64,000 nucleotides of DNA from NCBI RefSeq assembly GCF_019457535.1, contig NZ_CP080417.1:930001-994000 (forward strand). Reading direction: 5' to 3'. The first letter of the stretch is position 1; each line of letters begins with the position of its first letter. Below the pieces are notes generated by a model. The model did not search any database and was not told where the DNA came from. It saw nothing but the letters and a program-made list of their open reading frames with translations. Made by a program: the position numbers and the translations under genes. Of the stretch, positions 1 to 10,095 are shown one piece after another. This stretch comes from Shewanella halotolerans. GTDB taxonomy: Bacteria > Pseudomonadota > Gammaproteobacteria > Enterobacterales > Shewanellaceae.

Positions 1-391
1 CGAAGCTCCAGCTGGTCTGAGGGCAGAGGTAGCCACACCAGACACGGCCCCAGAAGACTGTGACGAAGAAGAGGGCGAAGGCGGCGATGATAAACAGCCA
101 GGCCAGCAGGGTGAAATCCTGCGGCCACAGGGTCAGGTTGAAGAAGTGAAACTCCTGACGCTCCACGTCCAAGAGGATCGCCTGGCGTCCCTGATAGGGG
201 ATGAAGGGCAACAGGAAGAAGAACAGGATAAGCAGGCTATTGAGGCCCGTGCGCAGACGCTGAAAGCGTCCCTTCTGTTCTTTTATGTGTATCTTACCGC
301 GCTGCACCGGCAAATTGGTCACGGGGATGGCCTGGCCCAGGGCGGCCTTGGTGGCGATTGGGTTCTCTGTACTGCTGAGATCTTGACTCAT
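1..391 (-). CDS. ccoG: Cytochrome c oxidase accessory protein CcoG (5' part only)
   Basis: This is the N-terminal 130 residues of an integral membrane protein; the gene runs off the left edge. A hydrophobic segment follows residue 50 and a second lies near residues 95-115. The stretch WGRVWCGYLCPQTSW matches the entry of the FixG/CcoG (RdxA) polyferredoxin family. That family helps deliver copper to cbb3-type cytochrome oxidase and is thought to reduce Cu(II). The cluster-binding ferredoxin part would lie outside the window. The ATG at 391 begins MSQDLSSTEN. Upstream lie a good GG-N10-GC sigma54 promoter match and a long inverted repeat, so expression probably depends on the sigma54 activator encoded next door. 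Confidence 0.88.
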   Translation of the reverse strand, partial: MSQDLSSTENPIATKAALGQAIPVTNLPVQRGKIHIKEQKGRFQRLRTGLNSLLILFFFLLPFIPYQGRQAILLDVERQEFHFFNLTLWPQDFTLLAWLFIIAAFALFFVTVFWGRVWCGYLCPQTSWSF

Positions 392-432
392 TGGCTTTCC
401 AAACTCTTGCTAGGGGAATTGCCGACAGCCAA

Positions 433-449
433 TGCAAGTTGGGAACCAA
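433..449 (-). promoter_or_regulatory. Sigma54 (-24/-12) promoter of ccoG
   Basis: Read on the minus strand this is TTGGTTCCCAACTTGCA. It carries TGG, then GG-N10-GC spacing, then TTGCA, as in the RpoN consensus TGGCACG-N4-TTGCA. Transcription would start about 30 bases upstream of the ccoG start codon. The match is by eye, but the GG and GC elements and their spacing are exact. Confidence 0.6.
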
Positions 450-510
450 GTTTTGTTGCTTTGTAAGTGTTTGAAACTAAATTGGTTTAATTCATCTTCT
501 CTATTTTGGT

Positions 511-546
511 TTAGCGATATATCGTGCTTTGGCGATATATCGCTAA
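511..546. promoter_or_regulatory. 14-bp inverted repeat, likely enhancer (UAS) for the neighbouring sigma54 activator
   Basis: The left arm TTAGCGATATATCG (511-524) and right arm CGATATATCGCTAA (533-546) are perfect inverted copies separated by 8 bases. Each arm contains the self-palindrome CGATATATCG. The site lies about 85-90 bases upstream of the sigma54 promoter, the usual place for enhancer-binding proteins. It also sits immediately beyond the stop codon of a PAS/AAA+/Fis-type activator. That this activator is the ligand is an inference. Confidence 0.6.
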
Positions 547-571
547 TCTGTATGCGATCACTCAAGACGCT

Positions 572-2020
<1,449 letters not shown>

Positions 2021-2596
2021 GTTCGCCGCTCCTTGCTGGCAATGATTGTTGTGCTATCTCACTCTTAATGTGAGGCCTGTATGCTAGTCGTGGAGAGTCA
2101 TTTTCGAACAGTTACTCTTCGTAAGTCTCGAGAAAAGTCACTTATTTAATGTCGCTCAGCCTTTAAATGCTCATTTTAACTAACCTCTCACTTAGCCCCT
2201 ATATTAGCTCGTTTTCTTGAATGGCGTCATCAAGCCTTTCCACGATATTTCGCTAATCTATCCTGGTTGCTCTGGCACTATTGCTAGATCGCCTGTCTAG
2301 AAGACCACTTTGCTATCTCCTTAGAGGTAGATGTTAATCACCGGTTAACGTTTTTTGCATCTTTTGAATATTTGCTTTAATCGAAACTGTTTGAGCTTTA
2401 ATGATTAATCTTTTTGGGGTTTTATCGTGAACTCTACGTATTTGTTCGATTTTTAGTCTGCCAGTGTCTCCTGCTCTCGTCTAAATTAGACCAATTAGTA
2501 TTAGCAATTATTTTTTGTTTGTTATAAAAGTGTAAATGAAATGTATTCATTTCACTCTGGGGTATGCCTGTGGTGGTTCGTGTGAGAAAGACGCGA
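2021..2596. other. Intergenic control region between the sigma54 activator and the TonB receptor
   Basis: This is about 575 bases of AT-rich DNA without a credible gene, between divergent genes. It holds the upstream region of both. A perfect 7-bp inverted repeat (TGAAATG-TATT-CATTTCA, 2537-2554) lies about 45 bases before the chosen receptor start and could be an operator. No Fur-box was recognised. No terminator was seen. Confidence 0.5.
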
Positions 2597-5209
2597 ATGA
2601 TGGCGAAATATAAAAAAAACTATGCGGGAAAAATGATGACAACACATAAAAATAAAGGTTTCGGCGTGAGTGCGCTGAGTTTTGCCATCTCATTGGCATT
2701 GACAGGGTCGTTAGCGAGTACACAGGCATTTGCCGATGATCAGCAGGCAGAAGCGTCTCAGAATATTGAAAAAATTGCCGTAGTGGGAACACGTTCTGCG
2801 CCACGCTCTATCGGCGATTCGCCGGTACCTATCGATATCATCAGCAGCGATGATCTGAAGAAGAATGGTTCTACCGACATGATCGACATGCTGGTCACCA
2901 CGGTGCCATCTTTCAACTCCCGTGCCCAGCCCATCAGTGATGCGGCAACCCTGATCCGTCCGGTCAACCTGCGTGGTCTGCCGTCAGATAGCACCCTGGT
3001 ATTGGTCAACGGCAAACGTCGTCACCGCGCCTCGGTGATCGCCTTCCAGGGCGGTGGCATCAACGATGGCGCCCAGGGCCCGGATATCTCGGTCATTCCG
3101 AGTGCGGCGCTAAAACAAGTTGAGGTGCTGCGTGATGGTGCAGCGGCGCAATATGGTTCAGATGCCATTGCCGGTGTGATGAACTTTGTGCTCAAAGATG
3201 ATGCCGAAGGCGGCTCTATCACGGTCGGCCAAGGCGAATACTATGAGGGTGACGGTGCCACCACCACTATCGATGCCAACGTGGGACTCCCTCTGTCTGA
3301 CGCTGGTTTCGTTAACCTTAGCCTGCAATACAAGAATGCCGATGCGACCAGCCGCAGCATGCAGCGTCCGGATGCGGCCAACCTGATTGAGCAGGGCAAC
3401 ACCTTCGTCCAAGACCCTGCCCAGATTTGGGGTAACCCTGAGATCAAGGATGACTACAGCTTCTTCCTTAACTCTGGCTACGACATCAACGACAATGCGC
3501 GCCTATATGCCTTTGGTAACCTCTCTTCGCGCGATGTGGTCGGTGGTTTCTATTATCGTAACCCCCACAATCGCGGCAACGTCTACTCGTTAGATGGCGG
3601 TGAAACCCTGTTGGTGGGTGCGGTCAATGGCGATCCTTCGACCTGTGCCGTGGTGCCAATTCCAAAGAATGCAGATGGTAGCGACGGTAACGTGCTCGAG
3701 ACTGATGCCTACAAGGCGATGCTGGCCGATCCTAACTGTTTCGCCATGAACCAGTTGCGTCCGGGCGGTTATACGCCGCAGTTTGCCGGTACTGTGGAAG
3801 ACACCTCTTTCTTCGCCGGTGTTAAAGGCGAGCTAGGTGCCTGGAACTATGATTTCAGCGCGGGTATGGGTAACAACAAGTCGACCTTCAGCCTGAAGAA
3901 CTCGCTTAACCCGTCACTGGGCTTAGACACACCCACCGACTTTGAAACCGGTGCCTATGAGCAGGCCGAGACCACGGTGAACCTGGACTTCTCGCGCATG
4001 CTCACCCTGGGTAGCGTCGAAGATATCAGCTTCGCCACAGGTTTCGAGTGGCGTGAAGAGTCGTTCGAGATTACTCAGGGCGAGGAAGCCTCTTGGATTG
4101 CTGGCCCATACGCCGACCAGGGCTTCAACATTGGCTCTCACGGCTTCAAGGGTTTCGGCCCAGAGTCTGCTGGCAAGAACTCGCGTAACAACATAGGCGT
4201 CTATGCCGACATGGAAGCCTATCTGGGCGAGCGCTGGTTGCTTGGCGCCGCGCTGCGTTACGAGGACTTCTCTACCTTCGGTGACACCCTGAACTACAAG
4301 CTGACCGCTCAGTTCACGGCTACCGACGATCTCTCTTTCCGCGCGTCACACAGCACAGGTTTCCGTGCGCCGACCGTGGGTCAGGAGAACGTGGTTAACA
4401 CTCAGACCTCTATCGTTAACGGTGACCTGATCCAGACCTTTATTGCGCCGCCAACCGATCCGCTGTCGGCCTTCTATGGCGGTAAGGTGCTTAAGCCTGA
4501 GGAGTCTGTCAGCTATGCCCTCGGCGCCGTGTTCGAGCACGAAAACCTCTTCGTGACTCTGGATTACTACAATATCGAGGTGACAGGACGTATCGCGCAG
4601 TCGAGCCAGATCGAGGTTGAGGCGAAAGACTATGACGCGCTGCGCGCCGCCGGTGTCGAGTTCCCAGAGCTGATCTCTGCGGTGACTTACTACACCAACG
4701 ACTTCGATACCACGACTCAGGGTATCGATCTGGTGGCCTCATACGACACTCAGCTGTTGTCGGGCGATACCAAGTTCAGCCTGGCCTATGGCTGGACTGA
4801 TACCAGCGTCGACAAGTACAACCCAAATACCACAGATGAGGGTAAGGTGCGTCGTCTAGAAGATGGTATTCCGGCTCACCGTGCGACCCTGACCTGGGCA
4901 CAGTCTTGGGACAGATTCAGCATGTCGCTGCGTGGTAACTACTTCGGTGAGTACTATGCGACTCACGCCGACGACACCTCGGATTGGGGCTCTGAGATGG
5001 CCGATTCTGCGGTGACCGTGGATCTGGAGCTAAGCTATCAGTTCCTCGATAGCTTGACCGTCTCTATCGGTGCCAACAACCTGTTCGATCAGGAGGCGCA
5101 GAAGCTGAAAGACGGTACCCGTGGTGAGCTAGGTGCGATCTACTATGAGAGTGGCCCGTTCGATTACAACGGTGGCTACTACTATGGTCGCGTGAACTAC
5201 CGCTTCTAA
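2597..5209 (+). CDS. TonB-dependent outer membrane receptor
   Basis: This is a large outer-membrane beta-barrel receptor of about 870 residues for TonB-driven uptake. It has a Sec signal peptide (hydrophobic SALSFAISLALTGSLAS, cleavage near AFA-DD). A TonB-box-like segment IEKIAVVGTR follows. The plug domain contains NLRGLPSDSTLVLVNGKRR and VEVLRDGAAAQYGSDAIAGV. A long barrel ends in the typical terminal aromatic (YYGRVNYRF). Several starts are possible (2564, 2597, 2633). I chose 2597 because of an upstream GAGAAAG, but 2633 gives a cleaner signal peptide. The substrate cannot be read from the sequence, and no transport genes lie beside it. A strong terminator follows. Confidence 0.9.
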   Translation: MMAKYKKNYAGKMMTTHKNKGFGVSALSFAISLALTGSLASTQAFADDQQAEASQNIEKIAVVGTRSAPRSIGDSPVPIDIISSDDLKKNGSTDMIDMLVTTVPSFNSRAQPISDAATLIRPVNLRGLPSDSTLVLVNGKRRHRASVIAFQGGGINDGAQGPDISVIPSAALKQVEVLRDGAAAQYGSDAIAGVMNFVLKDDAEGGSITVGQGEYYEGDGATTTIDANVGLPLSDAGFVNLSLQYKNADATSRSMQRPDAANLIEQGNTFVQDPAQIWGNPEIKDDYSFFLNSGYDINDNARLYAFGNLSSRDVVGGFYYRNPHNRGNVYSLDGGETLLVGAVNGDPSTCAVVPIPKNADGSDGNVLETDAYKAMLADPNCFAMNQLRPGGYTPQFAGTVEDTSFFAGVKGELGAWNYDFSAGMGNNKSTFSLKNSLNPSLGLDTPTDFETGAYEQAETTVNLDFSRMLTLGSVEDISFATGFEWREESFEITQGEEASWIAGPYADQGFNIGSHGFKGFGPESAGKNSRNNIGVYADMEAYLGERWLLGAALRYEDFSTFGDTLNYKLTAQFTATDDLSFRASHSTGFRAPTVGQENVVNTQTSIVNGDLIQTFIAPPTDPLSAFYGGKVLKPEESVSYALGAVFEHENLFVTLDYYNIEVTGRIAQSSQIEVEAKDYDALRAAGVEFPELISAVTYYTNDFDTTTQGIDLVASYDTQLLSGDTKFSLAYGWTDTSVDKYNPNTTDEGKVRRLEDGIPAHRATLTWAQSWDRFSMSLRGNYFGEYYATHADDTSDWGSEMADSAVTVDLELSYQFLDSLTVSIGANNLFDQEAQKLKDGTRGELGAIYYESGPFDYNGGYYYGRVNYRF

Positions 5210-5266
5210 TCTCGGCGTCCTAGGCGTTAGTGATTAAAATCACCAGGCGCTAGCAATTGAAATGAT

Positions 5267-5297
5267 AAGAAGGCTGCTTTGCAGCCTTCTTTTTTTG
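5267..5297 (+). terminator. Rho-independent terminator of the TonB receptor
   Basis: An 11-bp GC-rich stem (AAGAAGGCTGC / GCAGCCTTCTT) with a 3-base loop is followed by a run of T. Confidence 0.85.
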
Positions 5298-5375
5298 GGT
5301 TGAATACAACTGCCGCGAGAAGGGGGGCGCTGAGCATAAACCTGCGGAAATTTCGCAACTTTATCAAGCATCAGA

Positions 5376-5915
5376 CTAGTCGCGGGGAGGCAGGGCGCTG
5401 AGCAGATCATCGATTGACAGCACTTTTGGCAGGACTAAGCCATCGGGGTGAGCCTGACTGTAGACGATGTTAAAGGGCACGCCATAGGCCTGATACTGAG
5501 TCAGGTAGGCCTCTATCCTGGCATCGCTCTGGGTGAGATCGCCGCGCATCAACACCATATCCTTATCCTTTAGCCGCTCAACCACCACGGCCTGATGCAG
5601 TACCCTATCCTTGTTGGCCTTACAGATGTTGCACCAGTCGGCGCTGACATCCACAAACACCGTCTTGCCCTGGGCCAGTTGGTCTGGGATAGCATTTGGA
5701 CTTAGCGACTGCCACACCAGCTGCTTGTAGGTATCATCGCCGGCCTTGGGGGCAATAAAGTAACTCACGGCGCCGTTGATTAGCGCAAACACCAGTAGCA
5801 CTGCCAGTACACCCGTCGGGATCTGGCTGCCCTTGAGCTTCTTGTAGCTGAGCCAGGTAAATAGCCCGAGTAGCAGGCTTAGGGTGAGGGCGCTGACCAG
5901 TAAGATGTTGTTCAT
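5376..5915 (-). CDS. Membrane-anchored thioredoxin-fold protein (DsbD-gamma/ScsB-like)
   Basis: The protein has 179 residues and two N-terminal hydrophobic segments (LLVSALTLSLLLGLFTWL and TGVLAVLLVFALINGAVSYF). A periplasmic thioredoxin-like domain follows, with the active site VDVSADWCNICK and the cis-Pro loop GVPFNIVY. The ADWC-x2-CK context resembles the C-terminal domain of DsbD, so reduction or isomerisation of periplasmic disulfides is likely. The ATG at 5915 gives a normal membrane anchor. The open frame extends 59 codons upstream to 6092, but that extension contains no clear signal. The gene is divergent from ppk. Confidence 0.75.
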   Translation of the reverse strand: MNNILLVSALTLSLLLGLFTWLSYKKLKGSQIPTGVLAVLLVFALINGAVSYFIAPKAGDDTYKQLVWQSLSPNAIPDQLAQGKTVFVDVSADWCNICKANKDRVLHQAVVVERLKDKDMVLMRGDLTQSDARIEAYLTQYQAYGVPFNIVYSQAHPDGLVLPKVLSIDDLLSALPPRD

Positions 5916-6085
5916 TGTGATGCCTGGTGTCCTATGGTTGATGATGAGTGGTTGCTTGATGACGTGAATTGCCAGGGCACAGCTTGTTATTTGCCGCGCC
6001 ATCATGATACCCCTTCTGACTCCATGCAAGCGTCCTAAGTTCAAAAGCTTATCTCGACCACGGTGGCGCCCAGCCGCCTGAGTGC

Positions 6086-6103
6086 TTGTCATAAATATGA
6101 CAT
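6086..6103 (+). promoter_or_regulatory. Pho-box-like site upstream of ppk
   Basis: TTGTCAT-AAAT-ATGACAT matches the PhoB pattern of two CTGTCAT-type 7-mers separated by 4 AT-rich bases (6/7 and 5/7). It also forms the palindrome TGTCATA-AA-TATGACA. It lies about 145 bases before the ppk start. PhoB control of ppk is known in several gammaproteobacteria; here it is inferred. The rest of the 5916-6248 gap shows only a probable ppk leader. Confidence 0.45.
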
Positions 6104-6248
6104 CCTACTGAAGTAATCTGCTGCTAATGGAAATTCTTTTTAAGCCCTGCCAATAGCTTGCCGCCGGTACTAATCGCCTCGCGCTAGCCTGTGGCGTGGC
6201 AAAGATGCAATGAAGCCGCCGTTTCCCTGCGCTCAAAGGAGTAGTCGA

Positions 6249-8384
6249 GTGTCTCCCAATTCCGACAAGATGTTTATCGACAAGGAACTGTCCTGGTTGT
6301 CGTTTAATGAACGCGTGTTGCAAGAAGCCTGCGACAGCGAGGTACCGCTGGTAGAGCGGGTGCGTTTTCTGGGGATATTTTCCAGCAACATGGATGAGTT
6401 CTTCAGGGTCAGGGTCGCCCAGGTGCGCCGCAGCATCATGCTGTCGAGCCTGCAAGATGGCCGCAGCAATAGCCGTCACCTGATGGCCAAAATCCAGACC
6501 CGGGTGCTGGCATTGCAGGAGCGCTTCGACAGCATCTACACCGAGTTGATGCGCGAGCTTATTCGCCGCAACATACTGCTGATCAACGAGGGGCAGCTGA
6601 GTGACTTTCACAGTCAGTGGTTAAGGGTCTATTTTCGCGACCACCTCAAGCGTCATATCGCGCCGCTGATCATTGGTAACAATAGATCTATGGTGAAACA
6701 CCTCACCGACAACGCCACCTACCTAGCGGTGTGTCTGCACAGCAAGGACAGGCGCCAATATGCCCTGGTGGAGGTGCCTACCAAGAACGTGCCCCGTTTT
6801 GTCGAGCTGCCAACCGGCAAGCCTAAGAGTAAGAAGTATCTGATCTTATTGGATAACATCATACGTCACTGCCTGGATGACCTGCTCTCGCCCTTCTTCG
6901 AGTATGAGTCTATCGACGCCTATTCGATGAAGCTGACCCGCGACGCCGAGTTCGACATTGCCGACGAGTTGGATCAGAGCCAGCTGGAGAAGATGACCCG
7001 CGGCCTCAAGCAGCGCCTCACCGCCGAGCCGGTGCGCCTGGTGTATGACAGACAGATGCCTGAGCATATGCTGGCGATGATCAAGGAGCAGTTGGGGATC
7101 AGCTCCACAGAGTGTCTGGTGCCCGGCGGGCGTTACCACAGTTTCAAGGACTTCATCGCCTTCCCCAATCCAGGGCGCAAGTATCTGGAGAATGCCAAGT
7201 TGCCGGCCCTGGACAGCGCAGGTTTCCAGCGCTGCAGCAATAGTTTCGATGCCATCGCCCGCGGCGATATCATGCTCAACTATCCCTACCATAAGTTCTC
7301 GCACTTTACCGAGATGGTGCGTCAGGCGGCTTACGACCCGGCGGTGAAGTTTATCAAGATCAACCTCTACCGGGTGGCCAAGAAGTCGCGGGTGATGCAC
7401 TCGCTGATGGATGCGGTGAAGAACGGCAAGCAGGTGACCGCGGTGATCGAGCTCAGGGCGCGCTTCGACGAGGAGCACAACATAGAATGGACCCGGATCC
7501 TGGCCGAGGCCGGGGTCAAGGTGCATCATGGTATCCCTAGCCTTAAGGTGCACTCTAAGCTGTGTTTAATTGGCCGGGAAGAGCAGGGCGAGACCCGCCT
7601 CTACTGTCACATCGGCTCGGGTAACTTCAACGAGGGCACCGCCAAGGTCTACACGGATCTGTCGCTGTTTACCGCCAATCAGGAGATAGCCCGTGAGGTG
7701 GAGCAGGTGTTCGATCTGATTGAGCATCCATATCGGCGCGACAACTTCCAGCACCTGCTGGTCAGCCCCTTCGATGCCAGGCAGAAGCTGACGGCGCTTA
7801 TCGATCGTGAGATCCTTAATGCCCGCTGTGGCGGCAAGGCGGCCATCACCCTCAAGCTCAACAACCTGGTGGACGAGCAGCTGATCAACAAGCTATATGA
7901 GGCCTCTATGGCCGGGGTCGGCGTTAAGCTGATCATTCGCGGCATGTGTTCATTGGTGCCGCAGATCCCGGGGATCAGCGATAACATTCAGGTGATCAGC
8001 ATAGTGGATCGCTTCCTGGAGCACTCTCGCGTCATGGTGTTCCACGCCGGCGGCGAGAATCTGGTGTTCCTCTGCTCCGCCGACTGGATGAGCCGCAACA
8101 TAGACAGCCGCATCGAGGTGAGTACTCCCATCTATGATCCCGAACTGAAGCAGATGATCATCGACATACTGCAGCTGCAGCTGGGTGACAACACCAAGGC
8201 GAGGATCATCAACCAAGATCAGAGTAACCCCTATCGCGGCCGCGGCAATAAGCGTAAGGTAAGATCTCAAATCGCCATACATCAATATCTTAGCCAGTAT
8301 GAGAAACAGGCCAAGGCACGCATCAAAGCCGAAGAGACATCGAGCGAGCCTAAGCCCAATTACCCGCTGCTGGCCGCCAGCTAG
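6249..8384 (+). CDS. ppk: Polyphosphate kinase 1
   Basis: This enzyme makes inorganic polyphosphate from the gamma-phosphate of ATP. Its 711 residues fit the family. The N-terminal domain begins FIDKELSWLSFNERVLQEA, the conserved Ppk1 start, and contains SSNMDEFFRVRVAQ. The PLD-like catalytic halves contain IKINLYRVAKKSRVM, KVHSKLCLIGREE (autophosphorylated His region) and HIGSGNFNEGTAKVYTD. I chose the GTG at 6249 because AAAGGAG sits 7 bases before it; upstream and downstream ATGs lack this. ppx follows after 17 bases, so the two form one operon. A Pho-box-like site lies upstream. Confidence 0.95.
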   Translation: MSPNSDKMFIDKELSWLSFNERVLQEACDSEVPLVERVRFLGIFSSNMDEFFRVRVAQVRRSIMLSSLQDGRSNSRHLMAKIQTRVLALQERFDSIYTELMRELIRRNILLINEGQLSDFHSQWLRVYFRDHLKRHIAPLIIGNNRSMVKHLTDNATYLAVCLHSKDRRQYALVEVPTKNVPRFVELPTGKPKSKKYLILLDNIIRHCLDDLLSPFFEYESIDAYSMKLTRDAEFDIADELDQSQLEKMTRGLKQRLTAEPVRLVYDRQMPEHMLAMIKEQLGISSTECLVPGGRYHSFKDFIAFPNPGRKYLENAKLPALDSAGFQRCSNSFDAIARGDIMLNYPYHKFSHFTEMVRQAAYDPAVKFIKINLYRVAKKSRVMHSLMDAVKNGKQVTAVIELRARFDEEHNIEWTRILAEAGVKVHHGIPSLKVHSKLCLIGREEQGETRLYCHIGSGNFNEGTAKVYTDLSLFTANQEIAREVEQVFDLIEHPYRRDNFQHLLVSPFDARQKLTALIDREILNARCGGKAAITLKLNNLVDEQLINKLYEASMAGVGVKLIIRGMCSLVPQIPGISDNIQVISIVDRFLEHSRVMVFHAGGENLVFLCSADWMSRNIDSRIEVSTPIYDPELKQMIIDILQLQLGDNTKARIINQDQSNPYRGRGNKRKVRSQIAIHQYLSQYEKQAKARIKAEETSSEPKPNYPLLAAS

Positions 8385-8401
8385 CCCCTATTGGAGGAAC
8401 T

Positions 8402-9949
8402 TTGGCCCTAGTCACACAACGCCATTTTGTCGCTATCGACATGGGCTCAAATAGTTTTCATCTCATGATTGCCAGGGAGCAGGACGGTAGCCTGCAGATC
8501 CTCCACAGGGAGAAGGAGCAGGTCCGTCTGGCTCAGGGCCTTAACGCCGAGGGCTACCTGTCTGACGAGGCGATGGCCCGTGGCCTAGAATGCCTGAGAA
8601 ACTTCGGTCAGCGTTTTTCCGATCTCCTTGAGACTCAGATCCGCCTGGTGGCGACCCATACTCTGAGGGTGGCCAAGAACCGCGACAAGTTTCTTAAGGC
8701 GGCGCTGAAGATCATCCCCTTTCCCATCGAGGTGATCTCCGGCCACGAAGAGGCCAGGCTTATCTACTCGGGTATCGCCCAGAGTCAGGTGCTGGCGCAG
8801 AGCAATCTGGTGATTGATATCGGCGGCGGCTCCACCGAGGTGGTGATCGGCGAGAAACACCTGCCGGTGAAACTCTCCAGCCTGCGCTGCGGCTGCGTCA
8901 GCTTTAACGAGCGCTTCTTCGAAGATGGTACATTGACCCCGGCGGCATTTCGCGCCGCCCAGGCCGCTGCCGACAGGCAGTTCTCCTCGCTTTCCAAGGA
9001 ATATTTCGAGGCCGATTGGGAGCTGGTGTTGGGCAGCTCGGGTTCGGTCAAGGCGATCTGCGAGGCCTTGGCGGAACTGTCGCGGCGGGAGAGGCTGGCT
9101 GGCGAGGTCGCCAGTGAAGAGACACAAGAGAGCGATATCGAACCCGGCCACTATGCCCCCGTGACCCTGAGTCAGCTTAAGCGCCTCAAGCGCTTGCTGA
9201 TAGAAGCGGGTCATGTGGACAGGCTAGATTTTGCCAATATCGACCGCAAGCGCATCATACTGGTGCCGGCGGGGCTGGCCATTCTGCTCAGCTTCTTTCG
9301 CCGCCTGGAGATCCAGCAGCTTAGCTTTACGCCCGCGGCCCTGCGCGAAGGCGTGCTCTACGAGCTGGCGCAGATAGGTCAGTATCATGATGTGCGCCAT
9401 CGCACCGTAGACAGCATTGCTCAGCTCTATCATGTGGATATGGCTCAAGGCGCCAGGGTATGTAAAAGCGCCATGGCGCTGTTCGAGTCGGTGGCCGATG
9501 CCTGGGAGATCCGTCCCCAGGCGAGGCTGCTGGCCTATGCCGCGACCCTGCATGAAATAGGCATACATATCAACTCCCGCTCCCATCATAAGCATGGCGG
9601 CTATATCATAGCCAACAGCGATCTGCCGGGCTTTAGCCAGGATCTGCAGCAGGATCTGGCGCTGCTTATTGGCAATCAGCGAAAGAAGCCGCAGTTCGAG
9701 CAGCTCAACGCCCTGCCGGATGGAAGGCGCCAACTGATGGTGCGCTTGTTGTGTCTGCTGCGCCTCGCCATCCTGGTCAATCTCGGCCGGGTCGCCCAGA
9801 GCCTGCGCCTAAGCTGCGCGCCGCTGGACACCAACGAGCTGGCGCTGCTGCCCGAGCAAAGCGCGCGGGTGGACCTGCTGCTTAAGGATCTCAAGCGGGA
9901 GAAGAAGCATATGCGCGAGCTGGGGCTCAGCCTGCGGCTGGAGAGCTAA
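8402..9949 (+). CDS. ppx: Exopolyphosphatase (Ppx/GppA family)
   Basis: This enzyme releases phosphate from polyphosphate ends and may also act on pppGpp. The 515-residue protein starts with the ASKHA phosphate-1 motif VAIDMGSNSFHLMIA. It has the second motif LVIDIGGGSTEVVIG and a catalytic Glu region SGHEEARLIYSG. The C-terminal half is an HD-like helical domain (ATLHEIGIHINSRSHHKHGGY). The start is a TTG preceded by GGAGGAAC, which places it directly behind ppk. Confidence 0.93.
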   Translation: MALVTQRHFVAIDMGSNSFHLMIAREQDGSLQILHREKEQVRLAQGLNAEGYLSDEAMARGLECLRNFGQRFSDLLETQIRLVATHTLRVAKNRDKFLKAALKIIPFPIEVISGHEEARLIYSGIAQSQVLAQSNLVIDIGGGSTEVVIGEKHLPVKLSSLRCGCVSFNERFFEDGTLTPAAFRAAQAAADRQFSSLSKEYFEADWELVLGSSGSVKAICEALAELSRRERLAGEVASEETQESDIEPGHYAPVTLSQLKRLKRLLIEAGHVDRLDFANIDRKRIILVPAGLAILLSFFRRLEIQQLSFTPAALREGVLYELAQIGQYHDVRHRTVDSIAQLYHVDMAQGARVCKSAMALFESVADAWEIRPQARLLAYAATLHEIGIHINSRSHHKHGGYIIANSDLPGFSQDLQQDLALLIGNQRKKPQFEQLNALPDGRRQLMVRLLCLLRLAILVNLGRVAQSLRLSCAPLDTNELALLPEQSARVDLLLKDLKREKKHMRELGLSLRLES

Positions 9950-10095
9950 GCGGGGCACTACAAGGGCCGTTAATTCGCTGGCGGCTCTTCTCCGATTCGT
10001 GAAAAATTTGTTTGCAATTGATGCTTTGCGACGCTTTGGGATTCTTTGTAAGCTGACCGGCCCAAATCGACAATAACAATAATAGGACGCGCTCC

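Noticed and set aside
6846..7553. Long minus-strand ORF inside ppk
   Set aside because: It is an antisense shadow of a highly conserved gene with strong codon bias.
8585..9214. Long minus-strand ORF inside ppx
   Set aside because: It is an antisense shadow; ppx motifs are intact on the plus strand.
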